Shown: positions 12,536 through 23,385 of the stretch, piece after piece
Numbering within the stretch: position 1 is the first letter of the stretch
Layout of the letters: each line of letters starts with the position of its first letter
DNA from: Beroe forskalii
Lineage: Eukaryota > Ctenophora > Nuda > Beroida > Beroidae
Assembly: GCA_011033025.1 (NCBI GenBank)
Contig: WFMF01000321.1
Coordinates: 62,001 to 126,000, forward strand
DNA length: 64,000 nucleotides
Direction: 5' to 3'
Notes under the pieces: generated by a model
Database searches by the model: none
What the model was told of the DNA's origin: nothing
Seen by the model: the letters and a program-made list of their open reading frames with translations, nothing else
Made by a program: the position numbers and the translations under genes

Positions 12536-12665
12536 TGACGTCATCAACTCACTGGTTTAAACTCTGATAGTGACGTCATCAACTCACTGCTTGAAACCCT
12601 AATAGTGACGACATCAACTCACTACTTTAAACTCTGATAGTGACGACATCAACTCACTGCACTGG
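12536..12665. repeat. About 40-bp tandem repeat with TGACGTCA/TGACGACA cores
   Basis: Units of the form TGACGTCATCAACTCACTGC followed by TTTAAACTCTGATAG recur about four times; only about two are visible in the left copy near 2869-2940. The palindromic TGACGTCA matches the cAMP-response-element consensus, but here it is part of a repeat family also seen near 13842, 24722, 39679 and 48072. Confidence 0.6.
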
Positions 12666-12738
12666 GATAGTGATGCCTTGTCTAACCGGTCTAACCACTT
12701 ATTAATATCTTGATGTTATCTGTTGACCTGTAAACTGC

Positions 12739-15700
12739 TCACCTACAAGCTATTGCAAGTTCAGAGAATTGGGAGTGGTTTATGTCTATATTGTGGCAGT
12801 GATATAGCGCACTAGCACTGAAGAAAACATGGAGAAAACACGAAGAAAACATTAAGAAGGCATGAAGAAAACATGAAGACAACATGAGGAAAACATGAGG
12901 AAAACATAAAGAAAACATGAAGAAAACCTGAAGAAAACATGAAGAAAACATAAAGAAAACATGAAGAAAACATGAAGAAAATATGAAGAAAATATGAAGA
13001 AGACATAAAGAAAACATAAAGAAAACATGAAGAAAACATGAAGAAAACATGAAGACAACATGAAGAAAACATGGAGAAAACCTGAAGAAAACATAAAGAA
13101 AACATGGAGAAAACCTGAAGAAAACATGAAGAAAACCTGAAGAAAAGGGTAAACTATCGTACTCACTCAAAGAGAGTTTTCTTGAAATCGTCGGCCGTAA
13201 CACTGGACTCTTCGTGTAGAGGCATCTGCCACTGCAGGTTAAACCGGCACCAGAAGAGCTTGCCTTCTGCCTGGGGCTTCTGGCTCCTGGAAACATTTCG
13301 TTAAGTTCAGAGGTGAATTTGGAAAAAATAATAATGAAAATTGGAAGAAAAATTAAAAAAAGATGAAAAATAAATTGATAAAAAATAGTGAGGAGGTTGA
13401 GGCGGAAGTTTCTGAATCACCGTCTCTCTCCCGAAAGTGTTTTAATTGAGCATACCAAACATGGACAGGGCAAAACAGTAAATAACAACGCCATTATTTG
13501 CCACAATCTGTCACTGATCACGTTAACTCAAATTGTCAAATCGGCAATTTGCCAGCACTCACGCATGCACGAGTATTGCCACAGGTTTCGAGCACGTTTG
13601 GATGTTGAGGGTACGCCGCGCTGCGGCCGCGTCCTCCGCAAACTTGTAACACGGCGCCCGGAGGTCGTAGGTAATATCGAAACTCAGGACGAAGCTGAAG
13701 ATCTCCTCGGGGGCAGCGTTACTGTTTACAACGTCCTCGTGTTTCTGAGGAGGGATGATATCTAGAACAGGTTATACGACGCGTAAGAGAAATAGGCGGT
13801 TCAGCGTCGTCAACGCACTACATTGAGCTATGATAATGACGTCATCGTACCTGCCTATTTCTCGTACGCGACGGTTAGTGTGTGATGTTTCTGAGGAGAT
13901 GTAACGATGTTTCAAGGCATGTTCTGGAAAAATAATTTAATAAGAATGATGTCTATTGTCTAGAAGTGGACAAATTAATATGTAATGTTTTATAGGAGAT
14001 GTAGTAATGTTTCAAGACATGTTCTATAGAAAAGGGGAACAATAATTAAATGTTTCTGAATTGCAGTGATGGTTGAATGCAGGTTCTAGACATATAATTA
14101 AAGGGAGCGATTAACGCATATGCAGTGTGTGGATTTATGGAGGAAATGATGATGATGCGCAAATGTAATGAACTCGCGTGACAACTTTTGATATTCAGAA
14201 TTCTATCGAAAGGAACAGGTAAACTGCGCGGCTTTAGCAGTCCTTCATCAATGGAGCAATATTCTGCACACATGTGCGTTAAAATGATCAAATGATGTCA
14301 GTTGATGAATGGGATTACTACCATAGAATATAGAGGTAAAGAAGGAAGGGTTTCAATTCAAATATCCGTACCCTTTTGTTGGTTGCGGAGCTAGCTTCTC
14401 GGCATCGTCTCTTCAGGTTTAGGTTTATCATGTGAACCCGATGAAAACACACGTCACTACCAGTAAACTTCTGGGGAAATGGCAGCAAGTTAGATTCGCT
14501 TGGCGAGGCAATTGGTGTTCGCAAAGAATGGTCTAAGTTTCAATGATTGATAGCATTATTTCTTCGATCAAATAGGTTAGATCAAATAGGTTAGATCTTC
14601 AGCATTCAACAAGCGGGTATTGGATCAAGGGACGCAGTGAGGCATATGGCTGGTTGGTAACTAGTGTAAATTAGTAACTATAAAAGCAGTAAAGAAGTGA
14701 AGTAGTAATAGTGCAAGTGTTATAAGTTACAAATAAGTGAAGATACTAGTAAGTCAATTAAATGAACTTAAACTACTAAGTCTAGAACGTTTCGTAAGTA
14801 GTAACAAGTGAGTTAAAAAAGTAAATAGTAAGTTAATAGTAAGTAATTAAACAATAAGTTAGGTAGCAATTAATTAATAGTAAGTTGAGTAAGTAATTAT
14901 TGATAAAGTAGCAACGCTGATGAACCTGTGGATTGTTAGCGCCAGTTCTCGATGTTTTGGAGCTTGGTTCGTACATGTCACCTTCGTACGCCGTCTTGCG
15001 ATGCGAGGAGAAGTCATCGAACACATTGTCTGACGACCTGCAGAATGGTGCGGGTCGTGGGAGGAATGGAGAACTACAGAAGGATTCGCATATAGCTGCC
15101 AAATCTTGGAAAAACCGATGCAGGGCATGACTTTAAGGCCAAAAGAAAACCTCCATTTTCTGGAAGTGTTTTAAGTATCTTTTTGGATTTATGCTGTTTT
15201 TGCCTTTTGAAACCAATTTTTGCACCAAAATCGTTCAATTTAGGTACCTTTTCTGGATATTTGCCCTGCTAAAGCAGGGCATGCTCTGCAAAGCAGGGCA
15301 AAAAGGAGGACAAAGAAGGGCACCTTGCGATAGAATGACAAATTGACAGCTTTAGATTCATAGGATTATGGGAAGGTGTTGTATAACAACAGTGGAAAGC
15401 ATATGGGAAATCGCGGACTAAACGGATAAATGGAGAGGGAGAAATACGGAGGGAATCGTGGGATAATGGCCACCCTATCATGAAATAGGGAAACAGCTTT
15501 TCAGTTCCAGTGAGAATAAAACAGCTTTTAAATTCCGGACACCTTTTAATTTCCGGACACATTTTAAGTAGGAATCCGACGGCAGCTCCTCAAGATGTTG
15601 TAAATCATTAAGCTCCGGTAATATTGGAGTACTCACTTTAAACTCTAACCTCCGGACATCGGACAGTTGAACTCCCGGGAGCCCGACATTTCACATACGA

Positions 15701-18420
15701 TAATTCACCTCACGGCAGACGATTAATTTGATTGCGAGCCTGACATTTCAATTTTCACCTCACAGCACTTTATCTCTCTGCCCTTACCCAAAGCCTTGAC
15801 TCCATAAACTCATATCCTGACCCTTTATATGTACTTTAGAGGCGTAAGACGAACACGCAGACAATATAGAGCCCTGCGAGAGCAGGGCTCTATATAATAT
15901 TTAAATGTCGACAGCGTAGCTGGAGACATTTAAATAATTTAGAGTGCGAGGCGAAGCGAAGCTGAGCCGAGTGCTCTAAATCATATTTCTGCGGTGAGTC
16001 TGAGCCTCTAAAGTACTATAGTAGTCGAACGGTGTACAAAAGACACACCCTGTACACAACAAGCACACATTACCTTATATGGTAATAATAGAAAATGCTT
16101 GTTAACACAAAACAAAAAAGCGCATAACTCAGCCGTTTTTTGAGCAATTTTGATCAAACTTACAGGATATTACGGGCAAGATATGACCAATACATTCCTG
16201 GAGTAGCTAACATTTCTGACCCTCAGAAATTGAGATATGACAGATAAACCGGTGTTTTGTTTTAAAGTTACCGCTTAACAACTGGCTTTTTCGGTCATAA
16301 CTCCGCTTCTGGAGCTCAAAAATGAATCTAAACTTCACTGAGATGTTGCTTTTATGACGCTCTAAATATCCTGAAAGTTTCATCAAGTTTGCTCAAAAAA
16401 CCTCGGAGATATGCACATTTTTGTAACGCAAAAGCAAAGGTCGCGTAGATGTGTATTTAAATTGGTGTGTCATAGGGGGGTGGCCGACATATTTTTTTGT
16501 TTTTTTTGTTTTTTTTGTTTTTTGTTTTTTCAAAAATCACATTTACCTTAACAAAAAACAAAAAAAAAAAAAAAAAAAAAAAAAAAACAAAAAAAAAAAA
16601 AAAAAAACAAAAAACAAAAAAACAAAAAAAACAAACAAACAAACAAACAAACAAAAATTAAAACAAAAAACAAAAAAAACAAAAAAACAAAAAAACATAA
16701 AAACAAAAAAACAAAAATACAAAAACAAAAACAAAAAAAACAAAAAACATGAAATACAAAAAAATACAAAAATTACAAAATAGATTAAAAACAAATAAAA
16801 GAGTAAATATAATACTATTGATACATCAAGTTATTAAGGTTGGCGTAGTAACCTTCTGCTGAATTGAGTGTGGAAAAACCATTTTCACATTCATTTTTGT
16901 CAGTTCGAGCCCACATAACCAAACCTTATTCTAACTCGGAACAAACAACATTGGTCACGTATTTCTTATCAATTCCTTCAACTCATCGACGTGAACTCAA
17001 CGGCTGAAATACAGAAACTGACATCAAGTTTACGTGTTTCTATCGCATCTGAACTTGTTTCAAGGTAATCAAGTCGAATGACCTATGCAAATATAAATTT
17101 CTTGAAATCCCCTAATTTCTAGAAAACATCCACGTGAACTTACGTGCTTCACAATTTCATCGTAGATTTCTCATTCCTATTTATTGAGGCATTGAGAAAC
17201 CATTATCACTTCGTCATTGTATCACCGAATAGGGCTACATTCTAAAGTTTCGGTCTTAAACGTAATTTCAAGCATTTGGCAGTTACATTTTTAGAAGCCT
17301 CCTGCGACAAAAATTTTCGACCGATCGCCTTAAATTGAGAACTCCTCTATTGCTAAATCTCTAGGTCTAAAAGCAATGTGTATCGAAGTAAAACACAATC
17401 AGGCGAAAACTCTCTGAGTTACAGATGTTCAGAGTAGGGAAAATAGCGTTCTATCGCAAAATACTTTATTAGAGTGGTTTCACTTGATTTTGAAGACGAC
17501 ACCACAGCAGCAAAATGGGCACAAACCAAATTCCCTTTCATATTTTTTGTATTTTTTGGTTTTCATGTTTTTTGGTTTTTTATATTTTTGTTTTTGTATT
17601 TTTTGTTTTTATTGTAGTTTTGTTTTTATTTTTTTTTTTTTTTTATTTTTTTTTTTTTTTTTTTTTTTTCATTTTAGTTTTTTTTTTTTTATATTTTTTG
17701 AGTTTTTTTTTTTTTTTTTATTTTTTGTTTTTTGTTTTTTTTGTTTTATTTGTTTTTTTGTTTTTTTGTTTTTGTTTTTTCAGAAAACAACATTTACCTT
17801 AACAAAAAAAACAAAAAAAACAAAAAATAGGTCGACCCCCCCCCGTCATAACAAACACATGATATAAAGCGCGAGTAGAACACGACTCTACGCATATAGT
17901 ACTACCCTTTAAATCGGTGAAAACTTGTCGTGAGACTACTATATGATGATATTATAAAGTGTCGTAAGAAAGTTGTCCTCACTTGTACTCGCAGAGTCCC
18001 ACCAGGTACATGAGACAGCTGGTCGTTATGTTGATCCAAGAAGGGTTGTAACTCAGGAAACTGCCCTTAATAAACTCCCTTTCTCTGAGCTGAGGGGTGG
18101 AATTGTAGATTCTCATATCACGGATTCGAATTGAAAGCGATTTTGCCAAATTACGAATTGGCGAGCTTCTTTCAATGTTCTACACAGCCATCATTTGGAT
18201 ATATCAGAACTGAATGATTCATATGCTTAGTTGGCTCGGAATCGGGTAAAATAGAAAGATAGAACGCACCGCTACCACGGAATGAATCACTCACTATCCT
18301 CTGGGTGCTGGGGGTCTGCATAACGTTGATGGAGTCCGGTTGCCGGGTCATGACAAAGGAAAGCTTCAAAATGTGCTCTATGTACCGCACACAGGTGTCA
18401 ATCTGATTGTCCATCTTCGC
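12739..18420 (-). CDS. Duplicated seven-exon gene, right copy, open reading frame, unknown function
   Basis: Minus-strand exons are 18420-18295, 18089-17983, 15037-14926, 14470-14372, 13744-13563, 13286-13167 and 12817-12739. Together they give 275 codons including the stop at 12741-12739. Every junction has GT-AG signals, and phases agree (0, 2, 0, 0, 2, 2). The ATG at 18414 may be the start; an AG acceptor just before it implies an upstream exon that I could not find. The last exon reads ASALYHCHNIDINHSQFSEL and may instead continue, because GGTGAGC overlaps the stop. The protein has several Cys and aromatic residues and a basic KRRCREASSATNKR stretch, but no signal peptide, membrane segment or family I recognise. 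Intron 2 holds a 2.1-kb inserted element and the last intron is an 11-bp satellite. Retained open frames compared with the broken left copy suggest this is the functional one. Confidence 0.7.
12818..13146. repeat. 11-bp minisatellite forming the last intron (right copy)
   Basis: The GAAGAAAACAT array fills almost the whole last intron of the minus-strand gene (13166-12818). On the coding strand the terminal unit, GTTTTCTTCAG, is the acceptor of the last exon at 12817. Several internal units carry the same CTTCAG ending through CCTGAAG variants on the plus strand. Confidence 0.85.
15832..16015. repeat. Cloverleaf hairpin element 2
   Basis: Outer arms TACTTTAGAGGC (15832-15843) and GCCTCTAAAGTA (16004-16015), plus inner CGCAGA/TCTGCG, enclose three hairpins. 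Arm 1 has perfect 14-bp stems around a 4-base loop at 15864-15895. Arm 2 pairs ATTTAAATGTC at 15899-15909 with GACATTTAAAT at 15925-15935. Arm 3 pairs ATTTAGAG at 15937-15944 with CTCTAAAT at 15974-15981. The loops hold short GCGAGAGC, GCGTAGC and GCGAAGC-like words. Confidence 0.8.
16478..17850. repeat. Long imperfect inverted repeat of A and T tracts
   Basis: GGGGGGTGGCCGACATA followed by T-runs near 16478 is mirrored by A-runs, AATAGGTCGACC and a C-run near 17825-17842. Between them (CA5-8)n and (GT5-8)n arrays flank about 650 bp of ordinary sequence. CATTTACCTTAAC occurs beside both arrays. The Lys/Asn and Phe-rich frames in these arrays are repeat artefacts. Confidence 0.65.
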
Positions 18421-19004
18421 CTGAAAATATTAAGTATTCTTTTAACTAATTGTCAGTGGAAAAATTGGACTGCCAATAGTTACCATATTATCATGGAAAA
18501 AGGTTTGCCACGTCATCATCAACATCGTTTACAGTAACTCAGTTATGGCGGCTAATACAATTCGTGAATCCTGCATGTTCATATCAAATGACAGCAAAGC
18601 AATAACCAGGCATTATGCCCACAACGTAATACTCTAGCTCAGAATATTGGTTGCCACCAATACTCAATAGCAGTTGTGACAAACGTCGCTTGTTTATGTT
18701 CAATTTATGGAAGTTTGTGTGCACCACACTATTTCTCCTTGGGATAACCAATAGGAGGGCGTCTAGCTAATTATTAATTAGAAGAGCTCCAGAATCTGTA
18801 TACGAATCATGATGGTAAGTAACATGAATAAAATGGCTTCCTATTTTTGGCAATTGTCCACTTGTCGCCAGCATGCAATAATATTCAACAAAATGTACAT
18901 CGCGCGCATGGCGCGCGCGCGAGACACGCGCACAAAAATCAAACTTTCAGTAATGCAATGTATAGTGTCATTTCGCGCGTTCCATAACCAACATGCTCCC
19001 ATAT

Positions 19005-20050
19005 GATCTTTCCCCAAAAGTGGAACAAATGTCAGATGTGTAAAAATTTGTCGGCATATGTCAGAGGCCAGAGTTTGGTTTCAATTGACTTTTTGGTGAT
19101 CTGAATGTGTTGTAGAGGGATTGAATCGATAGTATTGATAAGTTTTTGGTGCTGAATTGCCACCCTGGTGCCACCAGATAGCCGCCAAAGCCACCGATTT
19201 TCGTACGCGTATAACCCGTAATTCTATGTACTTTTGACGGTAGAAGGTGGGTTATAGGTACTCAAATTGATGCTAGAGATGTTTAAGAAGTATTTCTAAC
19301 GATTAATAGATGGTACATAACCTTTATACTTGATTCGAGAGGGGTAGCCGAGTTTCTAAAAAAGTGGAACAAATGTTTAAGTGTTTAAGCATATTTGAAA
19401 CAAAAGTGTAAAAATTTGTCGGCATATGTCTGAGGCCAGAGTTTGGTTTGGATTGACTTTTTGATGATCTTAATGTGTTGTAGGGGGATTGAATCGATAG
19501 TATTGATAAGTTTTTGGTGCTGAATTGCCACCCAGGTGCCACCAGATAGCCGCCAAAGTCACCTATTTTCATACGCGTATAACCCGTAATTCTATGTACT
19601 TTTGACGGTTGAAGGTGGGTCATAGGTACTCAAATTGATGCTAGAGATGTTTAAGAAAATATTTCTAACGATTAATAGATGGTACATAACCTTTATACTT
19701 GATTAGAGAGGCGTAGCCGAGTTTCTAAAAAAGTGGAACAAATGTTTTAGCATATTTGGAACAAAAGTGTAAAAATTTGTCGGCATATGTCTGAGGCCAG
19801 AGTTTGGTTTGGATCGACTTTTTGATGATCTAAATGTGTTGTAGGGGGATTGAATCGATAGTATTGATAAGTTTTTGGTGCTGAATTGCCACCCAGGTGC
19901 CACCAGATAGCCGCCAAAGTCACCTATTTTCATACGCGTATAACCCGTAATTCTATGTACTTTTGACGGTTGAAGGTGGGTCATAGGTACTCAAATTGAT
20001 GCTAGAGATGTTTAAGAAAATATTTCTAACGATTAATAGATGGTACATAT
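19005..20050. repeat. Three tandem copies of a 360-380-bp unit
   Basis: AAGTGGAACAAATGT, TTTGTCGGCATATGTC, GGTGCCACCAGATAGCCGCC and CCCGTAATTCTATGTACTTT recur in order at about 19013, 19366 and 19730. Copies two and three are nearly identical and the first is more diverged, suggesting successive duplications. Short minus-strand frames repeat with the unit but have no gene-like features. Confidence 0.85.
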
Positions 20051-23000
20051 ACTACAGTAGCCCAGCCAAAGTCAGTATGCAATATCCGAGTGGAGAGAGT
20101 TTCTCAACGGTTTTTGGTAGATCTAAGACATGGGGTTCTCTACCCAGCATGGCCATGTTGCATATACTGCCAAAGCACACAGGAAATATTTTTGCTTGGG
20201 AGGCAGTAACTAAGGCGAAACTGCACTGGCAAACCCTATCAACCCCAGAGAAAATTTGACTGACCTTTCCTGATACCTACATGACGTTTCACTTTACCTT
20301 TCAGCAAGCAGTTAAAACCTGAGTGACCTTCTTGCCTTCTGACTGCACAGTCCCTTCACACCATTTTGACTTCATGCTGAACCTTGGCTGTCCCTTAATA
20401 ACAACTGAATGAGTGATTATCTGATGTCTTGATTGTCCTCACACAACTTCTTCCCTCAAAGCCTTTTGATCCCATAGTAGCATGGCGACCCGTTGCTTAA
20501 CCTTGTCTAACTCCTGGCTCCTTCTGACCATTACAGTACCCTTGATATTGGACAATCATAGTGACTGTCTCCTGGCGACCCTTGGCTATCCCTTTGAAAT
20601 GGTGACTTTTTCCAAACACCTTGTTGATATCAGATGACACTAGTCTGAACTTAATCAGCCATGAGCAAACCAGTGAGCCCTAAGAAACCCCTGGTTCACT
20701 AGCACTTGGCAGTTTGCAGGGCCCCTATGTCCTTTATTTCAGCACTGAGTGGCCCCTGGCCTGATGATTCAAGTCTGACCACTATTAACCCCCTGCTGAT
20801 CATGCTGGCTGACCTCGGCAACTCTTGAGCAGTGCTTTGCTGATAGTTCACCAAAACAATGCCTTAATGTACTGATTATGTCATATAAAACACCACAAAT
20901 CACCCAAAACATCGATAAAACTAACGAATATTGTTTTGAAACTATAGTAATATCAATAACAACATTAATAGCATCAACAATCCATATTGGCATGAAAAAA
21001 TCAAAATTTTTGAAAAAACCTAACCCAAAAAACCAAAAATACCAAAAAACAAAGGGTACCAAAAAACCAAAAAAATACAAAAAAGGCCCACCCTACTTTT
21101 CCGATTCTTGGGCTAGGTTTTTTTTGGTTTTTTTTGGTTTTTTTTGGGCTTCATCCCCCCCCGTATTCCGATATTTCTCGGCAGTATTAACGATGACCGA
21201 CTGGATTAAGCGGAACATTGTCGGAACTTTTACTTAGTCGGAAACTCGAATATTGACTATTATTTTTTGAGTTTAGATTCAAATAGGACGATTTCTCGTA
21301 GGAATTGTAATGATTGGAACGCAATTTTGATGAACACCAATTGAATTGTCAAGTCTTAAAACTTTAGATCAAATTCTGTTCATTTTGGTCTTTCTACAAC
21401 TGTCTCGTGGCTTATCACAGGATTCAGCCACCAGCAATATGTTCTTCAGATATCAAGTATAACTCGAACCTTGAACTGCTACGAAAAGAGATCTGAGAAT
21501 AGACCGGGACTCTCGCAGAAAGTGGCCAGATTGTACCCAATATTGCGTTTTGACGGTGAATTTAATATAGTTCAGCATCAGTGATTTGTGTTTGTGAAGC
21601 ACCATTTTAATAGCATTATAATCGCCCATTGTTCATCTTATTGCCAATCTATTGTACAACGGGTGTGATTATTGTAACATGTGATTTACACAATTATCCA
21701 ATCTGAATGTAAAATAACCTTTTACTTCTAAATACTTCAATTCGATGCTATTAACTTTCACAGCAACAAAGCGAAATGCATACTCAGCTAGTTTACATGG
21801 CATCAGATTGGAAATGAAATAGTACTGTGTTGGAATCGAGCCCTCTGTGGAGGTTAAGTCTATACTCTATATCAGGGCATATATCAGGTAGTGTGCTGAG
21901 AAGTCGGTGAATGAATTATGTTACACGAAATATTCAAAAATATTCCAGTACCTTCCAGACACTCATACACAATGATATTAATAGCTTTTTATAGCTTTTC
22001 TCACCACTATCGAATTTAGGAGGGCAATGAGTAGCTGTTAAAAGGAAGTTAAAATCCTTCAGAAGAACGCTGCTAGAAATTCGACGATTTGGTATATCCT
22101 GAAAAACGGCAGATAATTTAGATCATGGATAAAATGTAGACTATGAAAATATGAAAAGTAAACTGTTCGTTAGTTCGGTGCCCGGTGGTTGAGAGTTGAG
22201 GGAAAGTCTTAATAAGCTACATACTATGAGTCATGGAATACGTCATCAGTTTTGCCATAGATGCGGCAACAAGTACTGTTGATACTCACCCTTGACCTTT
22301 TTAGGATAAATTAATAATCTAATTATAACCCGGACGTTGAAGTTCTTGTCAAACTCCACTTAATTTTAAATTTGGATATATGCCATCTAGTAGTGACCAC
22401 TACTAGTACTTTAACTAGTACCTACTATTTTACATTCATTCTACCCGGGTATTAGGTTCGGCATTGGAGACTACTCCTACCCGAAATTGAGATACTCACG
22501 TCTCTCCTCACTCAGGAAGTTAGGAATATGTTGCGTACCGAATATGTATGAAATCCGCATATTTTAGTCAGCGCACTTGCATATATATATCTATATAGGT
22601 ATATTTCGGTCTCGTCAGCCATTGAACGGCGTGCTTGCGTTATGTTCTGTATAACACTGTTCTCTGTGAATACCTTGAATATATAATCGTATCCAGTGCT
22701 AGAGAAGTAGACTGTTTTGCGTCAGCAACTTATCAGCTATCAGCAATGAAAATGGCATCATATCAACTTCTGAACCACCGCTGTCCTTTCTATTTGTTTT
22801 CGTTTATACAGGTCGTTAGAATGCTCGGCAATGATATGTTAAAAGGATCGTGAGTCTGATGATGGGGAATAAAATGTTGCATTTTCTGTGCTATGTCTTA
22901 TGTTTTCATTGCCCGATGGTCCTACGACTCTATTCTTCGGGTATAGCAGCAGGTGGGGTTTCACATTGCCAATTGCTAGCATTTTGCCAAAATCTGACAA

Positions 23001-23150
23001 GATCTGGACTAGATCGTTTCATACTTTAAACGCTAATTGGCCATATTTTGCCATGATAGCAACCAGCGCAAAACTTTTGCAGATACTTCCCAAGTACCTG
23101 TAGTAAATTTTACTGAACTGCCGTTTAAGCACGATATTAAATTCATATCA
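20051..23150. other. No gene supported
   Basis: About 3.1 kb with no exon I can defend. Around 20995-21150 an A-rich CCAAAAAA tract faces a GGTTTTTTTT tract, a smaller relative of the 16.5-17.8 kb inverted repeat. The stretch 20260-20760 is rich in TGACC/GACCCTTGGCT-like words of unclear meaning. A frame near 20060-20258 has no splice or start support. Confidence 0.35.
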
Positions 23151-23159
23151 AAATAACAT

Positions 23160-23385
23160 CCTCCTTTTCTCAGATTAACCCTTTTTATCTCACATTAACC
23201 TTCCTTATCTCACCTCTCTCCCTTATCTCACATTTGTGTCCCTTATCTCACATCTATCTCCCTTGATCTCACCTTTTTTCTCTCTTATCTGCCCTATCTC
23301 TCCCTTATCTTGTTTATCTCAACTTTCTCTTATCTCTCCCTTATCTCGTTTATCTCAACTTTCTCTTATCTCTTCCTTATTTCAG
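23160..23385. repeat. Pyrimidine-rich CTTATCTC repeat abutting a 3' splice site
   Basis: Irregular units (CCCTTATCTCACATT, TCTCCCTTATCTCGTTTATC, CAACTTTCTCTTATCTC) run directly into the TTCCTTATTTCAG acceptor of the exon at 23386. A 43-bp block ending CAACTTTCTCTTATCTC is tandemly repeated at 23294-23378. The repeat serves as an extended polypyrimidine tract. Confidence 0.75.

Larger units (their letters stand above)
15826..17943. mobile_element. 2.1-kb insertion with cloverleaf left end
   Basis: Absent from the corresponding intron of the left copy. It starts after CATATCCTGACCCT and ends before GATATTATAAAGTGTCG. From the left it contains a cloverleaf (15832-16015), a segment shared with 36965-37160 (CATAACTCCGCTTCTGGA, CTGAAAGTTTCATCAAGTTT), a long A/T-tract inverted repeat, and a right end with GTCGTGAGACTACT, shared with about 37320. 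No transposase is visible, so it is probably non-autonomous; ends and target duplication are unclear. Confidence 0.7.
12157..19000. repeat. Segmental duplication, right copy
   Basis: This is the direct repeat of 2520-8805, offset by about 9.6 kb at the left end and 10.2 kb at the right end. It lacks the 3116-4799 insertion and instead contains the 15826-17943 insertion. A TGCACCCGATCAGGCAAATA segment near 12287, absent from the left copy, has a relative near 29366. Confidence 0.9.

Noticed and set aside
16451-16794. Lys/Asn-rich and Phe-rich frames
   Set aside because: Pure consequence of A and T tracts in a repeat element.
17484-17867. Phe-rich plus-strand frames
   Set aside because: T-tract artefact in the mirrored arm of the same element.
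19996-20259. 87-codon plus-strand frame beginning in the third tandem unit
   Set aside because: Starts in repeat sequence and has no supporting splice or family evidence.
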